From Nitzschia sp. pyKryTriq1 (taxonomy: Eukaryota; Bacillariophyta; Bacillariophyceae; Bacillariales; Bacillariaceae), in contig OY101115.1 of assembly GCA_956465555.1 (NCBI GenBank), positions 992,001-1,056,000 of the forward strand: DNA of 64,000 bases. The letters run 5' to 3'. The translations under genes were made by a program, and so were the position numbers. Positions 1 through 9,688 of this stretch are shown piece by piece (position 1 is the first letter of the stretch; each line of letters opens with the position of its first letter). The notes beneath the pieces are model-generated. The model saw only the letters and a list, made by a program, of their open reading frames with translations, had not been told where the DNA came from and did not search any database.

Positions 1-325
1 ACGGTTGTGGTTTGGGCATAGGGCGCGTGGTCCTTGGATGCACTTGGCTTCTCCCAACAACATTGTTCTGCTGGCGGGGTGACTGTACATCTTGTGGCTG
101 TTGTGGATTTGCTTCTTCAACGTCGTCCTGTATTGCGACGACATCCACTGCCATGGGCATATTTTCATAATCCACTGGGCCCGAGACAGCCTCATAATAC
201 ACTGTTGCCCATGGTGACTCGTCTTGGTGTCGACGAGTAATATTCGATGCTGCTGTTTCTGGATGGAGAAGCTCGGCTATTGATAACAACTGAACAAACG
301 ATTGATCGTCATCGTTCCGGACCAT
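1..325 (-). CDS. 5' end of an unknown Gln/Pro-rich protein, cut by window edge
   Basis: An open frame starts at an ATG at 325 and runs 108 codons without a stop to the left edge, so only the N-terminus is seen. It reads MVRNDDDQSFVQLLSIAELL and then an acidic part, followed by a Gln/Pro-rich stretch with QQPQ and SPRQQ. The start is preceded by an A-rich context (caaaaATGG), good for a eukaryotic start. I recognise no domain; the composition is typical of a disordered N-terminal arm of a regulatory or nuclear protein, but that is inference. The opposite-strand frame at 34-240 is its shadow. Confidence 0.55.
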   Translation of the reverse strand, partial: MVRNDDDQSFVQLLSIAELLHPETAASNITRRHQDESPWATVYYEAVSGPVDYENMPMAVDVVAIQDDVEEANPQQPQDVQSPRQQNNVVGRSQVHPRTTRPMPKPQP

Positions 326-917
326 TTTTGAAACAGCTATTGAACGTCTCGTTCAGCAATACAATTGTGGATCTCAGCAACGAAGTCACAATGAATGAAA
401 TGCAGTGCTGTTGCTTGGTGGATCCAATCTTAACACGGAAATGAAATGGTGACGGGCAAGTCTCAAAGTCAACGAAATCGCATCTAACTCGTTCCGCATC
501 ATCAAAAAGAGCCTAATAAAAAAGTGCCCCTCATTCTGTCCGCGCCGCGTGCAAGAAGCGTGTTCTATTGCGCGTTGGCGATGGCGACCCCGCGCGGTAA
601 GTCGTGTCTGACTAAGCCGACTAACTAGCGATGAACGTACTACAGTACAAAAAAATAAGAGAGACGGAAAGAGAGACGAGAGAGAGGAGTCGTCTATCTA
701 CCAGCTAACTTGAGTAGCAGCATCACACTTTAGATTTAGAAAGACTGCTACAATCTTTCCTCGCCTTCTCCTTGCTTCACGCTCGCTTGTCTCCTTATAG
801 TAGAAGCTGTGGTACGTGCTGCTGTGGTGCTGCATTCATCTTTTCCCTCCACTCTAGTAGATATGAGCCTGCTATAGTTTGCTCGCTTCCGGTGTCTTCG
901 AGCGGTCGCTCATATCA
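326..917. other. intergenic, no gene seen
   Basis: Upstream of the minus-strand gene at the left edge and downstream of the minus-strand membrane protein. It holds a purine-rich stretch at about 655-690 (gagagacg repeats) and stop-rich frames. I see no RNA gene. Confidence 0.5.
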
Positions 918-1643
918 CTATAGTTCCAAATGGGCAACCGCGACTTGTTCTGGTTCCTTCGGTGGCTCGTTCTCGCTGTGCACCTCTCGTTCACCTATTT
1001 CAAGTAGAGGGAACCGCCTAGGTAGTGCCCAACCTTCGTGGAAGCCACGAAACGCCCACCTTGTTAGATGACAAACTTTACGCACGTAAACATGCCATGC
1101 TTGTCCAGCCATGCAACATCTTGATGGATTGAAAATGGAAGTCACTAGTCCTGCGACCCATCCCAAAATCTCGGTCACCACCAGGCTCACAGTCAACAAG
1201 ATGGCATCGCACACCAACAGCGCATGAACTATCACCATCACGATTGCCTTGACAAATATTGGTACATCGTCGCTCATTGCATAGTAATAAAACCCAGCTG
1301 CTATGCAATAGCAAATCGCAGCAGCCAATTCGACTCCAAAGGTTGTCGCCACAGCTACAAGGGTCAAAATGCACCCCAGTAGCCCTTCGAGGTAAAAACA
1401 CCCCCCACCAAGAGGCACCTCGGTAGTATTCCCGTCGCCACTTTCGAGAATCTTTGTAACTTCTCCTGGGGCGGGTTCATCGCCCTTCCTTTCCGGTACA
1501 TCCTCGACCGCAACTGCCACGGGCAAGTCGGAACGGATTTCATGTATTACTGTTCCCCAAACGGTCGTAGACCCATTCTGAGGGTCGACATGAATTTGTG
1601 ATGTCTCCGGATGCAATGTGTCGGCAAAGGTGAGTGTCTTCAT
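918..1643 (-). CDS. uncharacterised multi-span membrane protein
   Basis: A 241-residue protein from an ATG at 1643. Residues 1-75 are soluble and acidic. A Gly/Cys-rich turn (VPLGGGCFYLEGLLGC) then opens a hydrophobic region of about 100 residues that holds three, perhaps four, membrane spans (around 84-107, 109-120, 128-150 and 153-168). After that comes a basic, aromatic segment with paired Cys (NPSRCCMAG) and an acidic tail. The helices and Cys clusters recall small stress or pathogen-type membrane proteins, but I recognise no family. No intron is needed. Function unknown. Confidence 0.6.
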   Translation of the reverse strand: MKTLTFADTLHPETSQIHVDPQNGSTTVWGTVIHEIRSDLPVAVAVEDVPERKGDEPAPGEVTKILESGDGNTTEVPLGGGCFYLEGLLGCILTLVAVATTFGVELAAAICYCIAAGFYYYAMSDDVPIFVKAIVMVIVHALLVCDAILLTVSLVVTEILGWVAGLVTSIFNPSRCCMAGQAWHVYVRKVCHLTRWAFRGFHEGWALPRRFPLLEIGEREVHSENEPPKEPEQVAVAHLEL

Positions 1644-2093
1644 GGCGATAGGATATTATTGTATTCCTCTGCGAATATAGTTCTCATAAATTTTATGCAA
1701 TTGATCGAACTGGCAGGCAGAGCAGTGGCGGGTCCCGACATCATCGTCCAAAGCGAGGATCGCATCGAGCGATCGTGCACAAACACAAAGAATGCGTTTT
1801 TTCGTGTGAGTGCGTGGGATATCGTGTCAAAACGAGGGCCGACCGGCTCGTTTTGTTCGTGCGAGAGAAGTCGAATGGGTCCAATCGCAAAGATAGTGTG
1901 GCACTTTGTGTTCCACGATGTTCTTCCACACCCAAAGGTCCCACCAATTCATTCGTTGTTGAAGAGGAGTGCCTACTACAGTAATATCACGCAGTTCTCC
2001 TCCGATGATAGAGATATGACCTACCGGCGGTACAAAAGCCCGGCCTCTCTGTACTACCACTACTAAGTTTTCTTCTGCATTGGCTTCTCCCAT
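1644..2093. other. intergenic, only weak frames
   Basis: Region between the membrane protein and the retroelement remnant. Overlapping weak frames on both strands have no recognisable domain. The stretch may include the decayed upstream part of the retroelement. Confidence 0.35.
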
Positions 2094-2720
2094 TTGTGGA
2101 GCTGCCCGATTCACAGAATTCTGAAGAGGTTGAAGCAGCGTTTTGATTTAAAGTGGTTGAGGTATTCGATGTCGTACCAACAATTTCCGAACGTTCGAGA
2201 ATTGCTCCAGCAGGACCTCAAGTCCAAGATGCTGAGTGATATTGAAAGTGAAGATTTCCGCGATCAACCTTGTAATTGCTCAAGTGGAAACTGTTTTGCA
2301 GACGGCAACTGCCGCAAGTCCATGGTGGTCTACAAGTTGGGCTGCCGCACCTCCTGCGGCGGCAAATTCTACATTGGCAATACACAGCAGAAACTCAAAA
2401 CACGATTCCAACAACACTGCTCGAACGTACGGTCCCTCCTGGAAAGGAATGTACCAAGTAATACGTTTGTATGTCATATGGCGGAGCACCTGAAGGAAGA
2501 GGAGGTTCAGTACAGTCCCCAAATCATTCGAAATCGTACCGAGGTTGAAATTTTATGGCAAGGCAAAATGAAGACGTTCGGAGTCCTACGTTGCCAGTTA
2601 TGCATGGAAGAGAAGCTTGCAATTCTGCGTGCCCACTGGGAACAGCCCAAGCTACTACTCAGAGTCGCCTTGTCGTGCTTCATCGGGCAATCTCGGAACA
2701 CGTACTCGTCATGGACTTGG
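2094..2720 (+). mobile_element. Penelope-like retroelement remnant, GIY-YIG endonuclease end
   Basis: The frame holds the C-terminal end of a reverse transcriptase polyprotein of the Penelope-like type that is common in diatom genomes. A linker (YQQFPNVRELLQQDLKSKM) leads into a Cys-rich knuckle (PCNCSSGNC...GNCRKS), then the GIY-YIG nuclease: VVYKLGC, FYIGNTQQKLKTRF with the catalytic Arg, then QQH, and the family's ILWQGKMKTFG and CQLCMEEKLAIL, whose Glu is the expected metal ligand. After about 2650 homology continues only in another frame (around SRLVVLHRAISEH), so a frameshift is likely. The frame then runs into simple sequence: TACC-type words and a (TTG)n run at 2878-2902. The RT palm domain is absent. 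A dead 3' fragment. Confidence 0.75.
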
Positions 2721-3437
2721 CTAGTCCTTCTGCTCTCACATTACGTGGAGTTACTACGTGGTCTAGTATTCCAATCCCATTCTTCGTCTCGTGCCCCCAT
2801 CGTCAATTTCTACGTACCAGTACTGGTAGTCTACATTACCGGTACAGTACTCGTACTCCATCCGACCATCCGGTATGTGTTGTTGTTGTTGTTGTTGTTG
2901 TTTTCAAGCTCATGAGTTCCGGTAGTACAGTAGTACTGTAGTAGTACAGTAACACAGTACAGTACGGTGTGTATCTTTATTTCATCGTGACACGCACGCG
3001 CGCTCGATCTTTACCGTGGATTGGGAAGGCATAATTCTTGATTGATATCGTCATGTTTCGACGTTAAATGATGCAGGACTTGTTACTTATTGGACTGATG
3101 TGACGCCTTTGGAATCGCAGCGAATCACATCATTTGGACATGAGGTATCTTTGGTTTTGGAACAAAAACTTCAGTTCATTCGCCAATCATAAATAATTAT
3201 TCGAGAAGACCCGCGCGTGCATGCAGCTGAGATGCCGGTCGTCCGTCGTCGTGTTCGCGATTATTCTGCTTCATCATCAGAACAACGACGATACCGGTGT
3301 TCTTTCTCTTTCAACACAACGCGAAGGAAGGTGTCAACCCAGCAATATGTTCTGCGGTATCCATCGATAGAACACATAAAATCACAACTGCGAACAGAAT
3401 ATCCGAACAATCAGTTCATTGGCATCCGACGACGATC
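2721..3437. other. intergenic with TACC-type palindromic words and (TTG)n
   Basis: Contains a (TTG)n microsatellite at 2878-2902 and a gtagtac/cagtac palindromic island at 2920-2970. The remainder is the upstream region of the LRR gene. No further gene seen. Confidence 0.5.
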
Positions 3438-4373
3438 ATGGATCACCATCAACATCTCCAGAATGCCTGCCTCGAGTTCAAAGACAGATCCGCAAAGTTA
3501 ACCATGTTAAACCTATCGGGCAAAGGTATCGGTAGCAGCGGTATGAAGCGACTGGCAGAAAGCTGCTGTAATCCGCGACCTGCTAAAGTGATTGCAAGAC
3601 AACGACCGTATCTATCGCCTTTGGTGTGCTTGTGGCTCGAGAACAACCATCTCCATCCAAGTTCGGCAGAAGACCTATCCCGACTCATTGCCGTCTCCCC
3701 TTCCTTGCGACAACTCCACGTGGGCTACAACTCTCTTGGGAACCAAGGAGCCAAAACGATTTCCGAACTTGGATTCTCTCAACTGCAGGTCTGTAATTTG
3801 GCGGAGAATGAAATTGGTCCCGCAGGCGCTCGAAGCATTGCTGAGAATTTGAAAGATCCAAAGTGCGTTATTCATACATTGATCTTGGATAGCAACCACC
3901 TACGGGATGAAGGCGCAATGGAAATCGCTGAGGCGCTGAAATTCAACACGACTCTAAAAACCTTGGACTTGCGGTATAATTATATTTCTCGACGGGGGCT
4001 GCTAGCGCTTCGAGAAGTTCTTTTGCAAGGAGGAAACAAGACGCTACAGGCTCTGCATCTCGAAGAAGAGCAAGACGAGGACTGCTTGCCGCACTTGCCC
4101 GAGATGCGCAAACAACATGCATCTACTCCCAAACTGAAATGCTCACAAAGAGCATGTTGCTGTTATCGTTGTCGCATCAAATCCGATATTGATTTCTTTT
4201 TGGCACTCAACCAGGCTGGAAGGCATTCGTTCTCCAACTTGGAACTGTCGACTGCCCTCTGGTCACGAATTTTGGCCAAGTCGTCTGAAAATGACCCCTC
4301 TTTACTACATGCCGCGTTGTCACAGCGGCCCGATATTGCATGCGCCAGTACAAGTACTCCTACTAGCATTTAA
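3438..4373 (+). CDS. leucine-rich repeat protein, RNI type
   Basis: The first ATG of the frame is at 3438 (MDHHQHLQNACLEFKDR), giving 311 residues. Ribonuclease-inhibitor-like repeats occupy about residues 20-215, with units such as LTMLNLSGKGIGSSGMKRLA, VCNLAENEIGPAGARSIAEN, LILDSNHLRDEGAMEIAEAL and LKTLDLRYNYISRRGLLALR. This is the NOD/NLR-type LRR consensus with N-x-I/L-x-x-x-G-A. The C-terminal 100 residues include a Cys-rich patch (CSQRACCCYRCR) and a helical tail. Such stand-alone RNI proteins are abundant in diatoms and act as protein-binding scaffolds; the partner is unknown. No NACHT or signal peptide is visible. Confidence 0.8.
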   Translation: MDHHQHLQNACLEFKDRSAKLTMLNLSGKGIGSSGMKRLAESCCNPRPAKVIARQRPYLSPLVCLWLENNHLHPSSAEDLSRLIAVSPSLRQLHVGYNSLGNQGAKTISELGFSQLQVCNLAENEIGPAGARSIAENLKDPKCVIHTLILDSNHLRDEGAMEIAEALKFNTTLKTLDLRYNYISRRGLLALREVLLQGGNKTLQALHLEEEQDEDCLPHLPEMRKQHASTPKLKCSQRACCCYRCRIKSDIDFFLALNQAGRHSFSNLELSTALWSRILAKSSENDPSLLHAALSQRPDIACASTSTPTSI

Positions 4374-4758
4374 CTCCTTTAGGCACTCTAATCTCTAGTC
4401 TAGAGGCTATTTTTTAATTATAATCACCAGCCACGATATTCTTCCGGCGGACTTGGTACCACGTATCCTGTTCCGGCATGATACATCATGGTCCAGCGTG
4501 TCTCTAGCTATCCTCGTTATATGGTATGATCGTAGATCTACGTATTCTCCGCACTCCTCCGAGCCAGCGATATTTCTCGAGAAAGAAAGAGTTGTATGAC
4601 AGGTCAAATAATAATGGCAGCTCTGCAGTGGAGTCCGAGCACTTCTCCGTAGAACGCAATCGTTGATCAAATTGGCAGCGCCCTACTGTACCTCAAACTA
4701 GGGCTCTAGGCTCTAGACCGTGTGAAAATCATATCGTCTGCTATATGGCTTAAAAACC
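4374..4758. other. intergenic between convergent genes
   Basis: Tail-to-tail spacer between the LRR gene and RPN13, expected to hold both 3' UTRs. No gene seen. Confidence 0.5.
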
Positions 4759-5859
4759 TTAATCTTCCTTCATTTCCTCGTCTTTGCTTTCTCCCTCTTT
4801 TTGTTCCTTTTCGATGCTCGCCAAGACACAATCCAAAAAGGCTTGGATGGGGTTGTTGGTTTCTGTGAGCGCTTGTTGCCCAGCCGCTGCATCCAACTGG
4901 AAGTTCGCCAAGACAGAATGGTAGCCATCCATGGAACCATTATCATCAGGAATCAAGGCAGAAGTTAAACTACGAAGTGTCTGCTGAACTTGCGGAGATC
5001 GCAAGTTCTCTTCCAAATGTTCCATGCTGCGCTGTTCTTCGGGTAGCTCTTGCATTAACCGATTCTTGACCTCTTCGTTGGCCAGCAATTCCGAAATAGC
5101 ATCGGGGGTGACAATATCATGCAGTCCAGGAGGATTGGCGCTGGCTTGCTGGTTTTGCAAGCCCGCCATGACTCCTTGGAGGTCGGCCAAGGTAAGGGTT
5201 CCTCCAGCGGGTGTGGGAGCAGGGGTAGACGCCGCCGCGGCGGCAGCAGCTCCTTCTCCTTGCGGCATGCCTAGATTTTCCAAAATGTTGGACAAGGCAT
5301 CGACCTGTCGAGTGGTCGTGGAAGCACTGGAAGTGCTTGCATCCCCGGGCGAACGTGCCGAGTCCCCACTGCCAGCAGCCGCAGCACCACTCTCCGCTTC
5401 GGGTGCTTCTTCGGCCGGTTTTGTAGTCTTCTTCAAAATTTCGTTGGCTTTGGAGATGAGTTCTGGGTCTTCCTCTTTGTCCTGCAACCAGATCATTTTC
5501 CATTCGTTGTCCACTTTCCAGTAGTACACTCGATCGTTCGCATCCTTATCTTGCGACGGAGGCACGGCAGCCCGTTTCAAGGTGACAGGGTCGGTGATGC
5601 GGATGGTATCCACTACCTTCTTTTCTCGTCGATCATACCATTCCCAGAGCAACTGAGAGTCTTCCCCGTACTTCAGGTTGACTTGACCACGGCGAGTGTC
5701 CGGAACGCAACTGTATTTGCCGTTGTCTTGGAGAGCCATTTCGACTTTGCCGGCCTTGAAACTCAACAAGGGCTTGGGCTCGTCGCGATTGCTGTTGCCG
5801 GGCGAAGTCGACGCATTTTGGGGGCCGCCGCCCAAAGCATCAAACAGATCCGAGTACAT
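4759..5859 (-). CDS. ADRM1: proteasomal ubiquitin receptor RPN13/ADRM1
   Basis: A 366-residue subunit of the 26S proteasome regulatory particle. It captures ubiquitin chains and docks and activates the deubiquitinase UCH37 (UCHL5). The N-terminal Pru (pleckstrin-like ubiquitin receptor) domain spans about residues 30-132: LLSFKAGKVEMAL, GQVNLKYGEDSQLLWEWYDR, VYYWKVDNEWKMIWLQDKEE. A Ser/Ala/Gly-rich linker follows. The DEUBAD domain lies near 245-350 (LHDIVTPDAISELLANEEVK, LPEEQRS, LRSPQVQQTL, NPIQAFLDCV). The tail is acidic (KDEEMKED). Length and domain order match animal and plant RPN13. A single exon starting MYSDLFDALGG. PSMA2, another proteasome gene, lies 13 kb away. Confidence 0.95.
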   Translation of the reverse strand: MYSDLFDALGGGPQNASTSPGNSNRDEPKPLLSFKAGKVEMALQDNGKYSCVPDTRRGQVNLKYGEDSQLLWEWYDRREKKVVDTIRITDPVTLKRAAVPPSQDKDANDRVYYWKVDNEWKMIWLQDKEEDPELISKANEILKKTTKPAEEAPEAESGAAAAGSGDSARSPGDASTSSASTTTRQVDALSNILENLGMPQGEGAAAAAAASTPAPTPAGGTLTLADLQGVMAGLQNQQASANPPGLHDIVTPDAISELLANEEVKNRLMQELPEEQRSMEHLEENLRSPQVQQTLRSLTSALIPDDNGSMDGYHSVLANFQLDAAAGQQALTETNNPIQAFLDCVLASIEKEQKEGESKDEEMKED

Positions 5860-6269
5860 GATGGTGAGTAAAGGGTATGGTGTATGACTGTATTGCCACT
5901 TGTGAGACGATACCTGTACGTACTGCCTGTGGTAATCGTACCTGGTACAGCTACGCTAGACGAATGAATGATGCAGGGCGCCATCAAGGCCGCCGCTCTT
6001 CAAAAGAGGCGCATCTCATCGTTGCTTCGGCCGTGTTCGGCAACGATCCAAGCTATCAGTCGAACGAATCCATTTAAAAAAAAGACAATCGGACTAATCC
6101 ATTTTCTTTGTCATGAATTGCACGCAAAAAAAATCAGTAACATCATCATCATCATTATTGTTCGTAACGTGAAGTATCATTGAGTTTCCGTCATCTTCTT
6201 TCATCCTGTCAGCGTTTCTTCTCTCACTCTCTATAGCAACCCCCCTACTATTACGACCATCCAAAAAAT
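5860..6269. other. divergent intergenic region
   Basis: Head-to-head spacer between RPN13 and the micro-protein at 6270; expected to hold both promoters. It contains a short (cat)n run near 6142-6155. No gene seen. Confidence 0.45.
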
Positions 6270-6458
6270 ATGGCTATAAATGACGAGAAACAAAAGATGG
6301 CTACGTGGGCTAAGAAACACGAAATGGGGCCACCCGCCTTGTGGGAGAAGGAGACGCTGCAATCGCTCGGACTCTTTGCGGTGGTGTCATTCGCGTTAAT
6401 TGCCTATGTTTTACTTGTGGTCAAGAAACAGAAAAGTAAAAAGAACAAGCAGGCTTGA
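6270..6458 (+). CDS. 62-residue single-span membrane micro-protein
   Basis: A short frame MAINDEKQKMATWAKKHEMG ends in one clean hydrophobic segment (about residues 33-51, SLGLFAVVSFALIAYVLLVV) followed by a strongly basic tail KKQKSKKNKQA. The layout, with a charged helix, one span and a Lys-rich end, suits a small integral membrane protein of ER or mitochondria, of the SMIM kind. The ATG is the first in a stop-bounded frame and lies a short way after the RPN13 upstream region. No homologue is recalled, so coding status rests on the sharply organised composition. Confidence 0.5.
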   Translation: MAINDEKQKMATWAKKHEMGPPALWEKETLQSLGLFAVVSFALIAYVLLVVKKQKSKKNKQA

Positions 6459-7374
6459 ACGAACGAATATAAGCTATGTCTCGTACAACAAGAATTGGTG
6501 ATCCCTTGGCGCGATATGTGCATATTCTTGTACCGCTGTTCAGACAGTACCACATTTCACATGTGGTTCGTTTGAGGCTCAATGAAGAGTCTAGAAGACT
6601 ATGCTCAATGTTCATGCCTTCTTTTTGTGGCGGGACCCCAGTTTGCTTCTTGAAGAGGGCATGAAATGCATGTCATTATTATTATTATTATTGTCACGTC
6701 TGCTGCAGTTGAGAACTAGCAAAGCAACAGGGAGCAGCCGAATACATATGAAGGAACAGGGGATTTCGAAACTATGGAGTACTATATTCCCATCATAAAT
6801 GAAACTGCTAGAGAACTACTTGGACTAAAAAACAATCTTGGAAGGTTGCACCCACCATTTGTCTTGGTAGTATGAAGACAGAAGCGATAAAGCAACGAGC
6901 TTTTGCAGGAGTGGTATTTGTGTACCGGTAGTAACGATACCAGTAGTCTCTACCGGTATAGAGAGAGAGAGTAGATCTACATCGTTAGATCAAGACGAAA
7001 TGGGATGGACAGAGGAGGCAGGTACGAGTAGACTAGAGTAGATACAGTACCAGGTAGTCGTATCGGTTCCAGCAGTGGTACCGCAGTATTACGTATGTAT
7101 ACGTAGGATGTACTATTGGACTGGTACGAATAGATTACTCCACGGTTCGACTAAGCGGACCTCAAGAATTCGGGGGATCCGCGGTCCGCGGGTGGATCGG
7201 GAGTGGAATTATCGCAAATCGCAAAGATACGATGGACAAACAGTTGAACATACAAGAGCAAGATCTCATCATGATGTTTGCGGGTTCGGGGATGTTGTTG
7301 CAACTCTTCTGTGCTAAGATTATAATATTTATCGCAACGACCACCACCTCTGTTTAACCGAACCTACCCATTTG
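6459..7374. other. intergenic, microsatellite and TACC-type islands
   Basis: Includes an (att)n run at about 6674-6692, a gagagagag tract near 6959-6971 and accggtagtaacgatacc words. A weak open frame on + at about 7090-7357 ends in a hydrophobic 40-residue piece starting MDKQLNIQEQDLIMMF at 7231; I could not connect it to a gene. Confidence 0.4.
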
Positions 7375-7953
7375 ATGATGGCCCCTACTGAGCAGCTTCC
7401 TGATTCGGCTCCGATGCCAACTTTCTTTCTTCCGAATTTCTTGGGAATATTATTTGCGTTGACGCTCGAAAAATTCAGCTTTGAGAACTTTCTTGCAAAA
7501 CTGATTCACGACAAAGCTCATCGCTTCGGGCTTCTTGGCCTTGGTGTGTTTGCAATTGCTAATGCCAACTCGTATCTTGCTGGAAGCGTGGTACTGGCAA
7601 GGATCGAATACAATGTCAAACTGCCGAATCTTTATGCGGACACGAGCAAAGGAGATGAAACGAAAGCCATCCTGTTCAATTGCGTGCAAAGAGGTCACCA
7701 GAACTTTCTTGAAAGCTTCCCACAGCTTATCCTTGCTGTTTTATTTACGGCATTTGTTGCCGAACGTCCCAACGTAGCTGGTTTCATGCTTCTCATAGTT
7801 TCAATTTGTCGTATCTTCTACGCAGTTGGATATAAATCCAATATCACCAGCCGAATGGGTGGTCAACTGGTAGCTATATTTACAATGAGCATTGGGATCG
7901 GCTATGGGTTTTTGGTGGGCGCCACAATCTTCGGTATTCAGCTTCTAGACTGA
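7375..7953 (+). CDS. MAPEG family protein, microsomal glutathione S-transferase 3-like
   Basis: A 192-residue four-span membrane enzyme of the MAPEG family (glutathione-dependent transferase/peroxidase or leukotriene-C4-synthase type). The family core is clear: ARIEYNVKLPNLYAD (Arg in the glutathione-contact region), then FNCVQRGHQNFLESFPQLIL, equivalent to the MGST3 motif FN..QR.H.N.LE..P. It continues with IVSICRIFYAVGY and the last span near 165-190. MGST3 is usually about 150 residues; this one has an extra N-terminal hydrophobic arm of about 40 residues (FFLPNFLGILFALTLEKFSF). ATG at 7375; an upstream TTG is not a plausible start. Likely ER or outer envelope, with a role in lipid peroxide detoxification. 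Confidence 0.85.
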   Translation: MMAPTEQLPDSAPMPTFFLPNFLGILFALTLEKFSFENFLAKLIHDKAHRFGLLGLGVFAIANANSYLAGSVVLARIEYNVKLPNLYADTSKGDETKAILFNCVQRGHQNFLESFPQLILAVLFTAFVAERPNVAGFMLLIVSICRIFYAVGYKSNITSRMGGQLVAIFTMSIGIGYGFLVGATIFGIQLLD

Positions 7954-7999
7954 CTCGGCCGATTGCCGAATCGAAGAATAGAAGAATAGATTGAAGCTT

Positions 8000-8605
8000 T
8001 TATAGGTTTACTTTCCGCGCAACCCGAACAAAATCTTGAGCAGTCAAAAGTCCATCCCCGGATCGATCTGCTAACTGTATCATTTCTTCCAGCTCTTCTG
8101 TAGACATGTCTTCTCCAAGTTCCTGGGCCACGCGTTGGAGATCCTCGAGAACAACGACTCCTTTCCCGTCTTGGTCTATGAGTTCAAAAGCTCTGTGGGC
8201 CGCGTCCGTTTGAATTGCCTTGGAAGCAGCAAATCCTAGAAAGGAGGTTTGATCTAAGCATTCAATCAAACTTGAGTCCTCTTCGTCGCCACCAAAGAAG
8301 GACTGAATCTCATCAGATTTGGATTCCAGGCCAAGATTCTTCAAACATTTTTTAGCTCTCGATATGGTGAGAGTTGCTGGACGTGTGAGGAAGTTTGGGA
8401 GGGCGACCATGGCGTCATAGATGAGAGAACTGGCTGGAGATGGGGGGGGTCAAGGGCAATATTATGGGAGGATTGCAGACTTACTTTCGTCCTTTTTCAG
8501 AGCATGCTGAAATGTCATTACAATCTCGTCTTTTCGGTCTTGATCGAGAAGATCCACAGGGTCCGTACTTGGACGGGCCCTTTTTTTAGCATTTCTTTGT
8601 GTTGG
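8000..8605 (-). CDS. centrin-like EF-hand protein, 5' end unresolved
   Basis: Main exon 8000-8435. The last EF-hands read DQDGKGVVVLED and DRSGDGLLTAQD, with Asp rather than Glu at position 12 of both loops, so calcium binding may be weak or Mg-tuned. The order (degenerate EF1-2, then LIDQDGKG, MSTEELEEMIQLADRSGDG) matches centrin/caltractin, a basal-body and contractile-fibre protein. Upstream a GTAAGT donor at 8484 and a CTCCAG acceptor at 8436 bound a 49-bp intron. This joins a 5' exon reading DPVDLLDQDRKDEIVMTFQH, ending KKDE, to SSLIYDAMVALPN in frame. No ATG is seen in frame before about 8605, so at least one more 5' exon is expected. Confidence 0.7.
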
Positions 8606-9688
8606 CTTTAGCAGTCGCAACAGAATCAATAGACGTATCGTAATGTAAGATGTTATGATTTCGTCACAGTCATCCCATGTGTTCTTGCCTCAGCCCACGT
8701 ACCATGATATGCTATATAGCTTCGTGCTCTGGGGCTGGTCAACTTCCGACTTCCTTGCAAAACAACGTGGCCAATACAGTAGCCACCAGAATGGACAGCA
8801 GAATAGATTATGAACCACACTTCACGCCGAGGGATCGTAGACGGTAGAATGGATGGACACAACGGGACAGAGTCCACCTTGGTCGCCTCGGACATGTCGG
8901 ATGCAAATAAGATTGTAAGGTGTAACTGATAAGCGCGGGCGGCGCGGGGTTTTGTGCGGTACGTCTGGCCTCCACACATGTAGCTTGAACTGAAATAATC
9001 TACAGTACAATCTACGATCTACCCGGGTACAATAATAGATTTCCTCATTATTTTTTGTACTTCGAATAGTTCTCCTTTCGACTACTGTACTCTACTAGAG
9101 AGAGGCAGTAGACTTGTCCTCGTATAATTTAATTTTTCTAACTACTAAACTACTAGTAGCTAGCCAAGCAAACGGAGTACTAGATTAGAATGCCTGGTGC
9201 AATCGCATGCACCGGTACGTGTAGGACGAGAGGTCCTTCCATCATCATCATCTTGCCAGCAGGACTGCTGTAATAATGTGCTTTGACTACACTTCGTAGT
9301 AGTAGCAGTAGCAGTAGTTCCGGTAGAGTACCAGTACGAGTACTAGATCCTTTAGTTTTCGACAAACTAGTACCGGTTAAAAAGTCGTTGCCGGAACAAT
9401 TTGGGAGCTGGGAGGCGGTACTCAGCAAAGCACTCTTCACACAGCAATCGCAGCCTTCGTCTCAATAGCTTCTGCTAGACGACTCTCTACCCCAGAGATC
9501 TTTACTATCTCGTAGTGATGGAGAGAAGTCATCCTTGTAGCTAGTAGAGAGAGGGAGAGAGAGAATCAAAAGCCCAAAAGAGGCAACATACTCTAACTAG
9601 TATTCGTCTCCTACATTTATTGTTTTACTTGATATTGTTGATAAGTTTGTGTGAGTGTGGGTGTGGGTTTCAATGATACAACATCGTT
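8606..9688. other. intergenic, simple-sequence rich
   Basis: Probably contains the missing first exon of the centrin-like gene, near 8650-8980, but no join could be proved. From 9000 to 9650 it is dense in tacc/ctagtag words, (gta)n and gagagaga tracts. No other gene seen. Confidence 0.4.

Noticed and set aside
1827-2114. Minus-strand 95-residue frame upstream of the membrane protein
   Set aside because: Looks partly protein-like (HISIIGGELRDITVV) but has no family, and no splice join to the gene at 918-1643 could be found.
7090-7357. Open frame upstream of the MAPEG gene ending in a hydrophobic stretch
   Set aside because: No proven start or splice join; it may be a 5' exon but cannot be supported.
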